64,000 nt of DNA from Rhizobiaceae bacterium (GTDB lineage: Bacteria > Pseudomonadota > Alphaproteobacteria > Rhizobiales > Rhizobiaceae), in NCBI GenBank assembly GCA_028279875.1, contig JANQMU010000118.1:103180-167179 (forward strand). Reading direction: 5' to 3'. The notes below the pieces were generated by a model that was not told the DNA's origin, made no database searches, and saw only the letters and a program-made list of their open reading frames with translations. This document shows positions 53,263 to 62,894 of this stretch, piece after piece. A program made the translations under genes and the position numbers. How positions within the stretch are numbered: the stretch's first letter is position 1; the number at the start of each line of letters is the position of its first letter.

Positions 53263-53715
53263 TCAATCCATCTTCTTGCGCATCATCGCCTGCCGCGTGC
53301 AGCGGGCGACCAGGACGTCGTTTTGATTGTAGCCCCGGTGTTCGAACTCGACGATGCCGCGATCCGGTCTGGATTTTGATTCACGAACCGACAGGACTTC
53401 GGTCTCGACCCTTAGCGTGTCGCCGTGGAAGAGGGGATGCGGAAACACCACATCCGTCATGCCCAGATTGGCGATGGTCGTCCCGACCGTCGTGTCATTG
53501 ACCGATATGCCGATCATCAGGCCAAGGGTGAACAGCGAATTGACCAGCGGCTTTCCCCATTCGGTTTTCGAGGCGAAGTCAAAATCGATGTGCAACGGCT
53601 GCGGGTTCAGCGTCATGTTTGAAAACAGCATATTGTCGGCTTCGGTGATCGACCGACGGAGCGAATGGTGGAACAACTGGCCTGGTTCGAACTCCTGCAG
53701 ATACAATCCCGCCAT
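53263..53715 (-). CDS. MaoC family (hot-dog) dehydratase
   Basis: A 150-residue MaoC-like hydratase. The hot-dog helix region has SITEADNMLFSNMTLNPQPLHID (read in parts) with Asp and His of the catalytic pair. The later strands read FPHPLFHGDTLRVETEVLSVRESKSRPDRG (read in parts). It probably hydrates an enoyl-CoA ester. ATG 53715 has GAGGAAG upstream. It heads the two-gene operon with the CoA lyase. Confidence 0.9.
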   Translation of the reverse strand: MAGLYLQEFEPGQLFHHSLRRSITEADNMLFSNMTLNPQPLHIDFDFASKTEWGKPLVNSLFTLGLMIGISVNDTTVGTTIANLGMTDVVFPHPLFHGDTLRVETEVLSVRESKSRPDRGIVEFEHRGYNQNDVLVARCTRQAMMRKKMD

Positions 53716-53955
53716 CGGGTCTTCCTCGCTCGCATCAATCCACTTTTGCCGGCAAATCCTAAAGTGTGTCGGCGTGAAAGGAAATGATTCTGTCCACCTG
53801 TGGGAACCGATCCGTGGGACGACGCGGGGCAGGCCCTGCTCACGGCGTCGGCACGGCCGGTTGCCGAGTTGTTAATGGATATGGTGAACCGATCGTAAAC
53901 CTTTTGGCGTGTAAGGTTCCAAGACCTTGAGTGCAAACGGTTGCGGGATGTTTGA

Positions 53956-55092
53956 ATGATCGTTGGGAAATTTCTTCGGTGGTCTGAAAGTGCCGGCGCG
54001 CGGGAACGTGCCAAGGCCGCAAGCGCGCTGGCGCGTGCCTTCGTCCGTTCCGATCTCACCCATGAAAACCGGAGGGCAGCCGAGGCCGCCATGGCGCTGT
54101 TGCTCGATGATCCTTCGCCCATGGTCCGGTTGGCTCTGGCCAAGGCGCTGGCGACGAGTGACAAGGCGCCGCGCGCGGTCATTCACGGATTGGCGCGCGA
54201 TCAGCTCGAGGTGGCGGGGTTGATCGTTTGCTGTTCTCCGGTGCTCAGCGATTCGGATCTTGTCGATCTCGCTGCCGACAGCCCGGTCGGCGTGCGCCGC
54301 GGGATCGCCATGCGCAGCAATCTCACGCCGGCCGTCTGTGCAGCGCTGGCGGAGGTCGGCGGGCAGGTGGCGGTTGTCGAAATGCTCGACAACCGGACCG
54401 CCCTGATTGCCGGCGTCACCCTGCGGCGCATCATGGAGCAATATGGCGATATTGGCTCGGTGCGGGCGCGTCTGCTGGACCGTGCGGAGCTTCCATACGA
54501 CGTGCGGCAGGCGCTGATCGAGAAGGTGGGCAGCGCCCTGGCCGAATCGGATTTCGTCACCAAAATCGTTGGCCGCAACCGCATCCGAAACGTCACCGGT
54601 GATGCCTGCCAGCAGGCAACGCTGCAACTGGCGGGAACAATGACCGGTGACGACATGCCGGCGCTGGTCGAACATCTGCGGGTGGCCGGCAAATTGACCC
54701 CCGCCTTTCTCATGCACACCCTGTGTGTCGGCAATATCGACTTCTTTGCGGCGGCGATTTCCTCGATATCCGGAATCGAACAGCACCGGGTGAGGGGGTT
54801 GCTGGTCGACGGCAAACGCAACGCCATTCAGGCGCTCTATCGGTCCGGCGGCATTGATGCCGACACCTGCGATGTCTTTGTCAGCGCCACGCTCCTGTGG
54901 CGCCGTGCGACGCGGGCGGACGGCGCTCCGAGCGCCCTGAAAATCACCGATGAGCTGATGGTTCGCTATGAGGCCGCCGATGCGGGCGGCGGCATCGGCG
55001 AATTGCTTGCGCTGGTGGAAAAACTCAATCTGAATTTCCGCCGACAGGCCGCGAAGGATTACGCCGTGTCGATGACGCGGCAGGCCGCCTGA
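53956..55092 (+). CDS. DUF2336 domain protein
   Basis: A 378-residue alpha-helical protein of the DUF2336 family, which is almost confined to alphaproteobacteria and has no known function. Early sequence RAKAASALARAFVRSDLTHENRRAAEAAMALLLDDPSPMVRLALAKALA (read in parts) reads as HEAT-like repeats. Later blocks are GVRRGIAMRSNLTPAV and AVVEMLDNRTALIAGVTLRRIMEQY (read in parts). ATG 53956 has GGGA seven bases upstream. The preceding 240 bases hold no gene; they include GAAC-N7-AAAC, one base off an SOS box (53895-53909). It is convergent with parE. Confidence 0.9.
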   Translation: MIVGKFLRWSESAGARERAKAASALARAFVRSDLTHENRRAAEAAMALLLDDPSPMVRLALAKALATSDKAPRAVIHGLARDQLEVAGLIVCCSPVLSDSDLVDLAADSPVGVRRGIAMRSNLTPAVCAALAEVGGQVAVVEMLDNRTALIAGVTLRRIMEQYGDIGSVRARLLDRAELPYDVRQALIEKVGSALAESDFVTKIVGRNRIRNVTGDACQQATLQLAGTMTGDDMPALVEHLRVAGKLTPAFLMHTLCVGNIDFFAAAISSISGIEQHRVRGLLVDGKRNAIQALYRSGGIDADTCDVFVSATLLWRRATRADGAPSALKITDELMVRYEAADAGGGIGELLALVEKLNLNFRRQAAKDYAVSMTRQAA

Positions 55093-55098
55093 TCCGCT

Positions 55099-57189
55099 CT
55101 ATATATCAAGGTCGTCGACGAATTCGGCGCGTTCCTGAATGAACTGGAAGCGTGCCTCGGCCTTGGTTCCCATCAGATTGTCTACGGTCTTGCGGGTGGC
55201 GTCGGCGGTGGTTTCGTCAAGCTGAACGCGCAGCAGCGTTCGGTTTTCGGGGTGCATGGTCGTTTCTTTCAGTTGCGCCGGCAGCATTTCGCCAAGCCCC
55301 TTGAAACGGCCGATATCGATCTTGCCGCTGCCCTTGAATTCCGTTTCCATCAGTTCGGCCCGGTGTTCATCGTCGCGCGCGTAGAGCGTTTTTTGACCCT
55401 GCGAGATGCGATAGAGCGGCGGCACGGCAAGGAACAGATGCCCGCCATGGATGAGGTCCGGCATTTCCTGATAGAAGAAGGTGATCAGCAGCGACGCAAT
55501 GTGTGCACCGTCGACGTCGGCATCCGTCATGATGATGATGCGGTCATAGCGAAGATCGTCCTCGCGGTATTTCGAGCGCGTGCCGCAGCCCAGTGCCTGA
55601 ACCAGATCGGCGATCTGCTGGTTGGCGCCCAATTTATCGCGGCCGGCACTGGCGACATTAAGGATCTTGCCGCGCAAGGGCAGGACCGCCTGGTTGGTGC
55701 GGTTGCGGGCCTGTTTGGCCGAGCCGCCGGCGGAGTCACCCTCGACGATGAACAGTTCGGCGCCGGCGGCGGCATTCTGCGAACAATCGGAGAGCTTGCC
55801 GGGCAGCCGCAATTTGCGCACCGCGCTCTTGCGATTGATCTCCTTTTCCTTGCGGCGGCGGACGCGGTCATCGGCCCGTTCGAGAACCCAGTCAAGCAGG
55901 CGGGCCGAATCCTGGGGCGAGTCGGCCAGAAAATGATCGAAGGAGTCGCGGATCGCGTTCTCGACGATCCGCTGAGCCTCCACCGTTGCCAGCTTGTCCT
56001 TGGTCTGACCGACGAATTCCGGCTCGCGCACAAAGACCGACAGCATGGCTGCTGCCGAGATCATGACATCATCGGTGGTGATGATCGAGCCGCGCTTGTT
56101 GCCGGTCAGTTCGGCATAGGCCTTCAGGCCGCGCGTCAGGGCAAGGCGGAAACCGGCCTCGTGGGTGCCGCCTTCCGGTGTCGGGACCGTGTTGCAGTAG
56201 GAATTGACGAACGGGTCGCCGGTGAACCAGGTGATCGCCCATTCGACGGTTCCATGGCCGCCGGGCTTTTCGGACCGGCCGGAAAAGATCTCGTTGGTGA
56301 CCTTGTGTTCCGACCCGATCGAGGCTTCGAGAAAATCGCGAAGACCACCCGGAAAATGGAAAACCGCCTTGGCCGGCGTTTGGTCCTTTTCGCCGATCAG
56401 CGACGGGTCGCAGGACCAGCGGATCTCGACGCCGCCGAAGAGATAGGCTTTCGACCGGGCCATCTTGAACAGGCGCGCCGGTTCGAAGCGGGCATTTTTC
56501 CCGAATATCTCCGCATCGGGATGAAAACGCACCCGGGTTCCGCGCCGGTTGTGAACCTCGCCGAGATCCTCCAGCGCCCGTTGCGGAATGCCGCGGGCAA
56601 AGGTCTGCCGGTAGAGACGCCGGTTGCGCGCGACCTCGACTTCCAGCGTGTCGGACAGCGCATTGACCACCGAGACGCCGACACCATGCAGACCGCCGGA
56701 GGTCTCATAGACCTTCGAATCGAATTTTCCGCCGGCGTGCAGGGTCGTCATGATGACTTCGAGCGCCGATTTGTCCTTGAATTTGGGATGCGGGTCGACC
56801 GGAATGCCGCGGCCGTTGTCGCTGACCGTCAGAAAGCCTTCGGCATCGAGTTCGACATCGATGAAATTCGCATGGCCGGCGACCGCCTCGTCCATCGAAT
56901 TGTCGATGACTTCGGCAAACAGGTGATGGAGCGCACCGACATCCGTGCCGCCAATATACATGCCGGGGCGACGGCGCACCGGCTCCAGCCCCTCCAGGAC
57001 TTCGATATCGGCGGCGCTGTAGGAATCGCCGGCTTCACCGCTGCCGGCCTGTCCGGATGATCGCTTCTTTGCCACGGATCGTCCGCCGGCTTTTCCCTTT
57101 GCACGGGCGCTTCCTGTTTTGGCGTCATCGGCGGCAGCGGTCGGTACGGAATTGCCGATGCCGGAAAAGAGGTCGGTCGTGTCATCCAT
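55099..57189 (-). CDS. parE: DNA topoisomerase IV subunit B
   Basis: The ATPase subunit of the type IIA topoisomerase that decatenates daughter chromosomes. The 696-residue protein has an N-terminal extension (about 60 residues) and GHKL motifs EVIDNSMDEA, VSDNGRGIP and GGLHGVGVSVVNALS. The TOPRIM block has EGDSAGGSA and DADVDGAHI, and the C-terminus has RFKGLGEM. Length and the lack of the gyrase-type insert indicate ParE. I chose ATG 57189; the frame can start at TTG 57207. Confidence 0.95.
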   Translation of the reverse strand: MDDTTDLFSGIGNSVPTAAADDAKTGSARAKGKAGGRSVAKKRSSGQAGSGEAGDSYSAADIEVLEGLEPVRRRPGMYIGGTDVGALHHLFAEVIDNSMDEAVAGHANFIDVELDAEGFLTVSDNGRGIPVDPHPKFKDKSALEVIMTTLHAGGKFDSKVYETSGGLHGVGVSVVNALSDTLEVEVARNRRLYRQTFARGIPQRALEDLGEVHNRRGTRVRFHPDAEIFGKNARFEPARLFKMARSKAYLFGGVEIRWSCDPSLIGEKDQTPAKAVFHFPGGLRDFLEASIGSEHKVTNEIFSGRSEKPGGHGTVEWAITWFTGDPFVNSYCNTVPTPEGGTHEAGFRLALTRGLKAYAELTGNKRGSIITTDDVMISAAAMLSVFVREPEFVGQTKDKLATVEAQRIVENAIRDSFDHFLADSPQDSARLLDWVLERADDRVRRRKEKEINRKSAVRKLRLPGKLSDCSQNAAAGAELFIVEGDSAGGSAKQARNRTNQAVLPLRGKILNVASAGRDKLGANQQIADLVQALGCGTRSKYREDDLRYDRIIIMTDADVDGAHIASLLITFFYQEMPDLIHGGHLFLAVPPLYRISQGQKTLYARDDEHRAELMETEFKGSGKIDIGRFKGLGEMLPAQLKETTMHPENRTLLRVQLDETTADATRKTVDNLMGTKAEARFQFIQERAEFVDDLDI

Positions 57190-57358
57190 GAAACAGGTAG
57201 GCCTCAATCGTCTTCGAACGGTGCCCGCCGGGTTGTTGGCCGAGGTCCGTCCAAGGGTGATTCGAATCGTGCCGAGTCTGCCAGATTCCGTTGTCTTTTG
57301 CGAGCGTTAGCACGTTTCCGCCGGCGGGCGGCATGTCCCTTCGGCGATTTCGGGACGG

Positions 57359-58651
57359 TCAGCCGCGGCTGGAGATCGGTACGTAATCGCGATGCGTGGC
57401 GCCGGTATAGAGCTGCCTGGGCCGGCCGATCTTCTGATGCGGGTCTTCGATCATCTCTTTCCACTGGGCAATCCATCCGACGGTGCGCGCCAGGGCGAAC
57501 AGCACCGTGAACATGGTCGTCGGGAAGCCGAGTGCCTTGAGGGTGATGCCGGAATAAAAATCGATATTCGGATAAAGCTTTTTCTCGATGAAATATTCAT
57601 CGGTCAGCGCAATGCGTTCCAGTTCGATCGCGACATCCAGCAGCGGATCATCCTTGATTCCAAGTTCCGCAAGCACTTCATGGGTGGTCTTCTGCATGAT
57701 CTTGGCGCGCGGATCGTAATTCTTGTAGACCCGATGGCCGAAGCCCATCAGGCGGAACGGATCGTCGTGATCCTTGGCGCGGGCGATGAATTCGGGAATG
57801 CGGTCCACGGTGCCTATGTCGGAGAGCATTTTCAGGGCAGCCTCATTGGCGCCACCATGGGCCGGGCCCCACAGGCAGGCGATGCCGGCGGCAATGCAGG
57901 CGAATGGATTGGCGCCCGATGAGCCGGCAAGCCGCACCGTCGATGTCGAGGCGTTCTGCTCGTGATCCGCATGGAGAATGAAAATCCGGTCCATGGCGCG
58001 CGCCATGACCGGATTGACCTCATATTCTTCACAAGGCACGGCAAAGCACATGCGCAGGAAATTCGATGCGTAATCGAGGTCGTTCTGCGGGTAAATGAAG
58101 GGCTGGCCGATATGATATTTATAGGCCATGGCGGCAATGGTCGGCATTTTGGCGATCATGCGCAGGCTTGCCACCATCCTTTGATGGGGGTCGGTGATAT
58201 CCGTTGAATCGTGATAGAAGGCCGACAGCGCGCCGACCACACCGCACATGATGGCCATCGGATGGGCGTCCCGGCGGAAGCCGGTGAAAAAGCGCGACAT
58301 CTGCTCATGGATCATTGTGTGCCGGGTCACCCGGTAATCGAAATCGGTCTTTTGCGCTTTGGTCGGCAGTTCGCCGTAGAGAAGCAGGTAGCAGGCCTCC
58401 AGGAAATCGCCGTGTTCGGCAAGCTGCTCAATGGGATAGCCACGGTGCAGCAGGATGCCCTCATCGCCGTCAATATAGGTTATCTTCGATTCGCACGATG
58501 CGGTGGAGGTGAAGCCGGGATCGTAGGTAAAGACTCCTGTCTGCTTATAAAGACTTGCAATATCAACAACATGTGGACCAACGGACCCGTTGAGAACCTG
58601 CAATTCAATTTCGTTTCCATCGACAGAGAGCTTTGCCTTTGATTCCGTCAT
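57359..58651 (-). CDS. gltA: citrate synthase
   Basis: It condenses acetyl-CoA and oxaloacetate. The 430-residue type II (NADH-sensitive type) protein has the catalytic residues His (WGPAHGGANEA), His (GFGHRVYKNYDPRA) and Asp (NIDFYSG). AAGGGG precedes ATG 58651 by six bases. It is followed (to the left) by parE with 169 bases between. The 331 bases upstream hold hairpins described separately and its promoter. Confidence 0.97.
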   Translation of the reverse strand: MTESKAKLSVDGNEIELQVLNGSVGPHVVDIASLYKQTGVFTYDPGFTSTASCESKITYIDGDEGILLHRGYPIEQLAEHGDFLEACYLLLYGELPTKAQKTDFDYRVTRHTMIHEQMSRFFTGFRRDAHPMAIMCGVVGALSAFYHDSTDITDPHQRMVASLRMIAKMPTIAAMAYKYHIGQPFIYPQNDLDYASNFLRMCFAVPCEEYEVNPVMARAMDRIFILHADHEQNASTSTVRLAGSSGANPFACIAAGIACLWGPAHGGANEAALKMLSDIGTVDRIPEFIARAKDHDDPFRLMGFGHRVYKNYDPRAKIMQKTTHEVLAELGIKDDPLLDVAIELERIALTDEYFIEKKLYPNIDFYSGITLKALGFPTTMFTVLFALARTVGWIAQWKEMIEDPHQKIGRPRQLYTGATHRDYVPISSRG

Positions 58652-58982
58652 ACTGGTCCCCTTCTACAATCTCATCATACAGGATCCGGCCTTTGCTCCG
58701 GATCGGGCAGGTCGTGCGTTCGCCGTTGCTAGACGATTTCCCGGGCGCTGCCAAGATAGGCATAAGTGTAATGCTGCGCCGCAGTGCCAGGGTTGCCCTG
58801 ATGGGGTGGCCCGGGCAGCCAAATTGGGTAGGCCGCAATTTCCTGACGATCAGATTATTATCTAAAAACAAGAAGATAACAATGCTGATCTCAACCTTCT
58901 GACGAGGCGGGCTCCGTCCCGTCAGGTCGGTCTGCCTATCATTACTATGCCCGGACGGATTTTTCCAGTGCGGGGCGCCGCA
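58652..58982. other. gltX-gltA intergenic region with nested inverted repeats
   Basis: No gene is supported here; a few open frames have no family sequence. Two structures stand out. One is GATCAG (58848-58853) with CTGATC (58885-58890), nesting TTATCT (58858-58863) with AGATAA (58874-58879). The other is CTGACG (58899-58904) with CGTCAG (58920-58925) around a GC-rich interior. Both lie downstream of the gltX stop on its strand and upstream of gltA. They could end gltX transcription or bind a gltA regulator. Confidence 0.4.
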
Positions 58983-60404
58983 TCAGGACAACTGATCCCT
59001 GATGCGGCCGAGCGCTTCCTCCCGCCCGAGAACAGCCAGAACATCAAAGACGCCGGGTGAGGTTGTCCGTCCGGTTAGGGCGGCCCGCAGTGGCTGGGCC
59101 ACCTTGCCCAGCTTGAGATCGTTTGTTTCGGCGAAGCCGCGAACGCAGGCCTCGAGCGCCTCGATCTGCCAGTCGGCGAGGGTTTCAAGATGCGGTGAGA
59201 GGTCGCGGAGGACCGCCCGCCCGCCGTCGGCCAGGATCTTTTCAGCCTTGTCCTCATTCTGAAGCGGCCGTTTGGCAAACAGGAACCGGGCACCGTCGGC
59301 CAGTTCGACAAGTGTTTTGGCGCGTTCCTTGAGGCCAGGCATCGCCGCGACGACGTTGGCCTCGACCCGGTCATCGACGCGTTCGGTGAAATAGGCGCCG
59401 TCTTCCATCTCCGGCAGGATCGACAGCATGGCCGTGGCCAGTGCCCGGTCATCGCCATGGCGGATATAATGGCCATTGATGGCTTCCAGCTTTTTGATGT
59501 CGAAACGGGCCGCGCCCTTGTTGACATCGGCAATGTCGAACCACTCGATCATCTGGTCCATCGACATGATCTCGTCGTCGCCATGGCTCCAGCCCAGCCG
59601 CACCAGATAATTGCAGAGCGCTTCGGGAAGGTAGCCCATCGCACGGTAAGCCTCGGCGCCGAGCGCGCCGTGGCGCTTCGACAGTTTGCCGCCGTCGGGA
59701 CCGTGAATCAGCGGGATATGCGCCATGCGCGGCACCGGCCAGCCCATCGCCTGATAGATGATGGTCTGCCGGGCGGCATTCGTCAGGTGATCATCGCCGC
59801 GAATGATGTCGGTAACGCCCATGTCGTGGTCGTCGACGACGACGGCGTGCATGTAGGTGGGATTGCCGTCCGACCGCAGAATGATGAAATCGTCGAGATC
59901 GGCGTTGGGAAAACGCACGTCACCCTGCACACGGTCGGCAACCACCGTGGCGCCTTCGCGCGGCGCCTTGATGCGGATGGCCGGCGCGACGCCCTTGGGC
60001 GCGTGTGACGGATCGCGGTCGCGCCAACGGCCGTCATAGCGCGGCGGCCGGCCCTCGGCGCGGGCGAGTTCGCGCATTTCCGCCAGTTCCTCCGGTGTGG
60101 CGTAGCAGTAATAGGCCTGCCCGCGGCGCACCAGGTCCTCGGCAACCTCGCGATGCCGTCCGGCGCGGGCATATTGCGAGATCGGGTCGCCGTCCCAGGA
60201 AAGGCCCATCCACTGCAGTCCGTCGAGAATGGCGGCGACGGCTTCGGGCGAATTCCGGCTGCGGTCCGTATCTTCGATGCGCAGCAGCATCCTGCCGCCG
60301 GCATGTTTGGCCTGAAGCCAGTTGAACAGGGCCGTGCGGGCACCGCCGATATGCAGAAAGCCGGTCGGCGACGGGGCGAAACGGGTGATGATTTCTCCGG
60401 ACAT
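58983..60404 (-). CDS. gltX: glutamyl-tRNA synthetase
   Basis: It charges tRNA-Glu. The 473-residue class I synthetase has the HIGH motif as LHIG (17-20, FAPSPTGFLHIGGAR), catalytic-domain blocks (RIEDTDRSR, YMHAVVVDDHDMGVT), and the KMSKS loop as KLSKR (240-244). The C-terminal anticodon-binding domain is present. Alphaproteobacteria often carry a second GltX for tRNA-Gln; which this is cannot be decided here. ATG 60404 is the start. Confidence 0.96.
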   Translation of the reverse strand: MSGEIITRFAPSPTGFLHIGGARTALFNWLQAKHAGGRMLLRIEDTDRSRNSPEAVAAILDGLQWMGLSWDGDPISQYARAGRHREVAEDLVRRGQAYYCYATPEELAEMRELARAEGRPPRYDGRWRDRDPSHAPKGVAPAIRIKAPREGATVVADRVQGDVRFPNADLDDFIILRSDGNPTYMHAVVVDDHDMGVTDIIRGDDHLTNAARQTIIYQAMGWPVPRMAHIPLIHGPDGGKLSKRHGALGAEAYRAMGYLPEALCNYLVRLGWSHGDDEIMSMDQMIEWFDIADVNKGAARFDIKKLEAINGHYIRHGDDRALATAMLSILPEMEDGAYFTERVDDRVEANVVAAMPGLKERAKTLVELADGARFLFAKRPLQNEDKAEKILADGGRAVLRDLSPHLETLADWQIEALEACVRGFAETNDLKLGKVAQPLRAALTGRTTSPGVFDVLAVLGREEALGRIRDQLS

Positions 60405-60523
60405 CGAGGATCCCTGATTGCGTGTTCACGGATGCCGGGCGCAACGCGCCATGGTGGCGCGTCTTGAAACATCGGACACTTTTTATCAACCCCGCGGCGT
60501 AAAAAGTGCTTTGATGGCTGGCG

Positions 60524-62866
60524 ATGAGCGACACGAGGGCATCCGAAGGACGGGCGGAGGTCGAGCGCACGGCCGCCGGCCGTGCGGATGAACCGTCGAT
60601 GCCGGCCCGACCCCGGCCGGACCTCCACCGGCTCAATCCTGCCGCGATCGCTGCCGGCGTGAGACGCGCACTGGCGGTCGAAGGCCGTTACGGTCACGGC
60701 TTTCTGTGGATCCCCGTCGCGATGGCGGCGGGCGCCGCAACCTGGTTTGGCCTTGACCGCGATATCGCCCTTTGGCCGGTGATCCTGCTGTTTGCGTGCC
60801 TGGCCGGCGGCTGCCTGTTTCTCGCCGGCGCGCCGGCGTGGCGTTTCCTTCTGATCCTTGCCTGCGGTTTTCTGGTCGGGGTGATGGCGGCAGCCGTCGA
60901 AACACACCGCCATGCAACGATACTGCTCGACGGACCCGTGACCACCCGCATCGAGGGGATCGTCGCCAGTCGCGATGTCGACGACCGCGGCCGCTGGCGC
61001 TACACCGTCCGTCTTACCGGCACCGACGATCCTGAAATCGGACGGCCGCCGGAGCGGGTCCGGCTGCTGGCGCGAAGCCGCCACGATCCGGTCGGGGTCG
61101 GCTGGGGGATATCCGGTCTGGCGCGGTTGCAGCCGCCCTCGGGACCGGCCCTGCCGGGTGCCTATGATTTTGCGTTCAACGCCTATTTCCAAGGACTTGG
61201 CGCCTATGGCTTTTTCATGGGGCGGCCGGAGCATGCCGGTGCCGACGATCCGGGCGTCAAAACGGACCTCGCGGCCACGCTGGCCCGATTTCGCGAGCAG
61301 ATCGCTTTTCGCATACGCGATGTACTGCCGGGCGATGCCGGCGCCTTTGCCAGCGCCCTGACCGTTGCCGACCGGCGGGCGATGAGTCCGGCGGCGGTGG
61401 AGGCGCTTCGCGGCAGCGGCCTTGCCCATGTTCTGGCGATATCGGGCCTGCATATGGCGCTGGTGGCCGGCACGGTGTTTTTCGCGCTGCGCACCGGCCT
61501 CAGCCTATTTCCGACGGTCGCGCAGGCATTCCCGGTCAAGAAACTGGCGGCGCTGATTTCGTTGCTTGTCGCCACGGCCTACCTGCTCATCTCGGGAGGC
61601 AGCGTCTCCACGCAGCGGGCCTGGCTGATGCTGGCGATCGTGCTGATCGCGGTGATGGTCGACCGTCCGGCGCTGACGCTTCGCAACGTCGCCCTTGCGG
61701 CGATCGGAATTATCCTGCTGTCGCCATCGGCGGTTGTCGGACCGGGTTTCCAGATGTCCTTTGCCGCTACAGCTGCATTGGTCGCGGCCTATGCGGGGTG
61801 GCGCCAGCGCGGCCGCGCCGCGCAGGGTTCCGGCCGAGCGTCGACGGGCGGATGGGTGGGCCTGGTCCTGACGTTCTTCATCGGGCTCGCCGTCACCTCA
61901 CTGGTTGCGGGGCTGGCAACGGCGCCCTTCGCGGTCCATCATTTCCACCGGGTGGCCGCTTACGGCCTGCTTGCCAATCTGGCGGCGATGCCCATCGTCA
62001 CGCTCGTGGTCATGCCGGCGGGCCTGGTTTCGGTCCTTGCCATGCCGCTGGGCCTGGAATTCTGGCCGTTGCAGCTCATGGGCGTCGGACTGGACGGCGT
62101 TCTTTTCGTTGCCCGGACCGTTCAGGAACTCGGCGGTCATGTCACCATCGGACGCCTGCCGGACGTGGCCTTCGTGCTCATGATCGCCGGGTTCTTGATC
62201 CTTGTCCTGATGCGATCGTGGCTGCGGCTCGTCGGCCTGCCGGTGATCGCGGTCGCATTGGCGGCCTTTTTCGTTCTTCCCGCCAGGGGCGATCCGGAAC
62301 TGCTGATCTCCGAAGACGGCCGGCTGGTGGCGCTGGTCGATGCAGAATCGCTGGCCACCAACCGGTCTCGGCCGTCGACATTCCTGTTCGATCAGTGGCG
62401 ACGGGCGCTGCGACGCAACGCGCATGTCAAGCCGGATGGCATTGCTGTGGAAGGCGAGGGGGCTGCGATCCCCGCATCGATCTGGACTTTCGGTCAGCGG
62501 GGCAGCGGTGAGGCCGTGCCGTTTCGCTGCGTGAAGGATGCAATCTGCGTTGGACAAACCGGTTCGGGCGTGATTATCGCGCTTGTTGACGATCTGGCGC
62601 TGCTGGGCACGGCCTGCGATCGGGCCGGCATCGTCATCACCCACCGCGCCATTGCCATGCCGGCGTGCCGATCGGGCGCGCTGCTCATCACCGGCCGGAT
62701 GCTGCGGCAGACCGGCGGGGTGGAAATCTATCCGTCGGATACGGGCGATGAACCGCGCATCGTGACGGCTCTTGGACAAAGCGAGCGTCCATGGACCGTG
62801 CATCGTTCCTATGATTGGAGACGCCGCAGTTTCGGCTTCGACCGGCCCGACTGGGCAAAGCCCTGA
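60524..62866 (+). CDS. comEC: ComEC/Rec2 family DNA-uptake channel protein
   Basis: A 780-residue inner-membrane protein with N-terminal DUF4131 domain (about 70-210) and the competence domain of about ten helices (about 255-560). Landmarks are HVLAISGLHMALVAG and SGGSVSTQRAWLMLAIVL (about 320-385). The C-terminal part (about 590-780) is a degenerate metallo-beta-lactamase-like region without the HxHxDH motif, as in many alphaproteobacterial ComEC proteins. Its role in DNA uptake is inferred from the family. ATG 60524 is the start. It is convergent with lexA, 28 bases apart. Confidence 0.92.
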   Translation: MSDTRASEGRAEVERTAAGRADEPSMPARPRPDLHRLNPAAIAAGVRRALAVEGRYGHGFLWIPVAMAAGAATWFGLDRDIALWPVILLFACLAGGCLFLAGAPAWRFLLILACGFLVGVMAAAVETHRHATILLDGPVTTRIEGIVASRDVDDRGRWRYTVRLTGTDDPEIGRPPERVRLLARSRHDPVGVGWGISGLARLQPPSGPALPGAYDFAFNAYFQGLGAYGFFMGRPEHAGADDPGVKTDLAATLARFREQIAFRIRDVLPGDAGAFASALTVADRRAMSPAAVEALRGSGLAHVLAISGLHMALVAGTVFFALRTGLSLFPTVAQAFPVKKLAALISLLVATAYLLISGGSVSTQRAWLMLAIVLIAVMVDRPALTLRNVALAAIGIILLSPSAVVGPGFQMSFAATAALVAAYAGWRQRGRAAQGSGRASTGGWVGLVLTFFIGLAVTSLVAGLATAPFAVHHFHRVAAYGLLANLAAMPIVTLVVMPAGLVSVLAMPLGLEFWPLQLMGVGLDGVLFVARTVQELGGHVTIGRLPDVAFVLMIAGFLILVLMRSWLRLVGLPVIAVALAAFFVLPARGDPELLISEDGRLVALVDAESLATNRSRPSTFLFDQWRRALRRNAHVKPDGIAVEGEGAAIPASIWTFGQRGSGEAVPFRCVKDAICVGQTGSGVIIALVDDLALLGTACDRAGIVITHRAIAMPACRSGALLITGRMLRQTGGVEIYPSDTGDEPRIVTALGQSERPWTVHRSYDWRRRSFGFDRPDWAKP

Positions 62867-62884
62867 CCGGAGCGCCGCCGGTCA
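62864..62884. terminator. hairpin between convergent comEC and lexA
   Basis: TGACCGG (62864-62870) pairs with CCGGTCA (62878-62884) around a seven-base loop, starting on the comEC stop codon and ending eleven bases from the lexA stop. There is no U-run; it is a weak bidirectional terminator candidate. Confidence 0.4.
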
Positions 62885-62894
62885 CATTGCATGA

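Noticed and set aside
53895..53909. SOS box upstream of the DUF2336 gene
   Set aside because: GAAC-N7-AAAC has one mismatch in the invariant core, so it is not counted as a LexA site.
55252..57060. 602-residue open frame antisense to parE
   Set aside because: Antisense shadow; parE motifs are complete on the minus strand.
59783..61453. 556-residue minus frame across the gltX 5' end and comEC
   Set aside because: Crosses two well-supported genes in other frames and has no recognisable domain.
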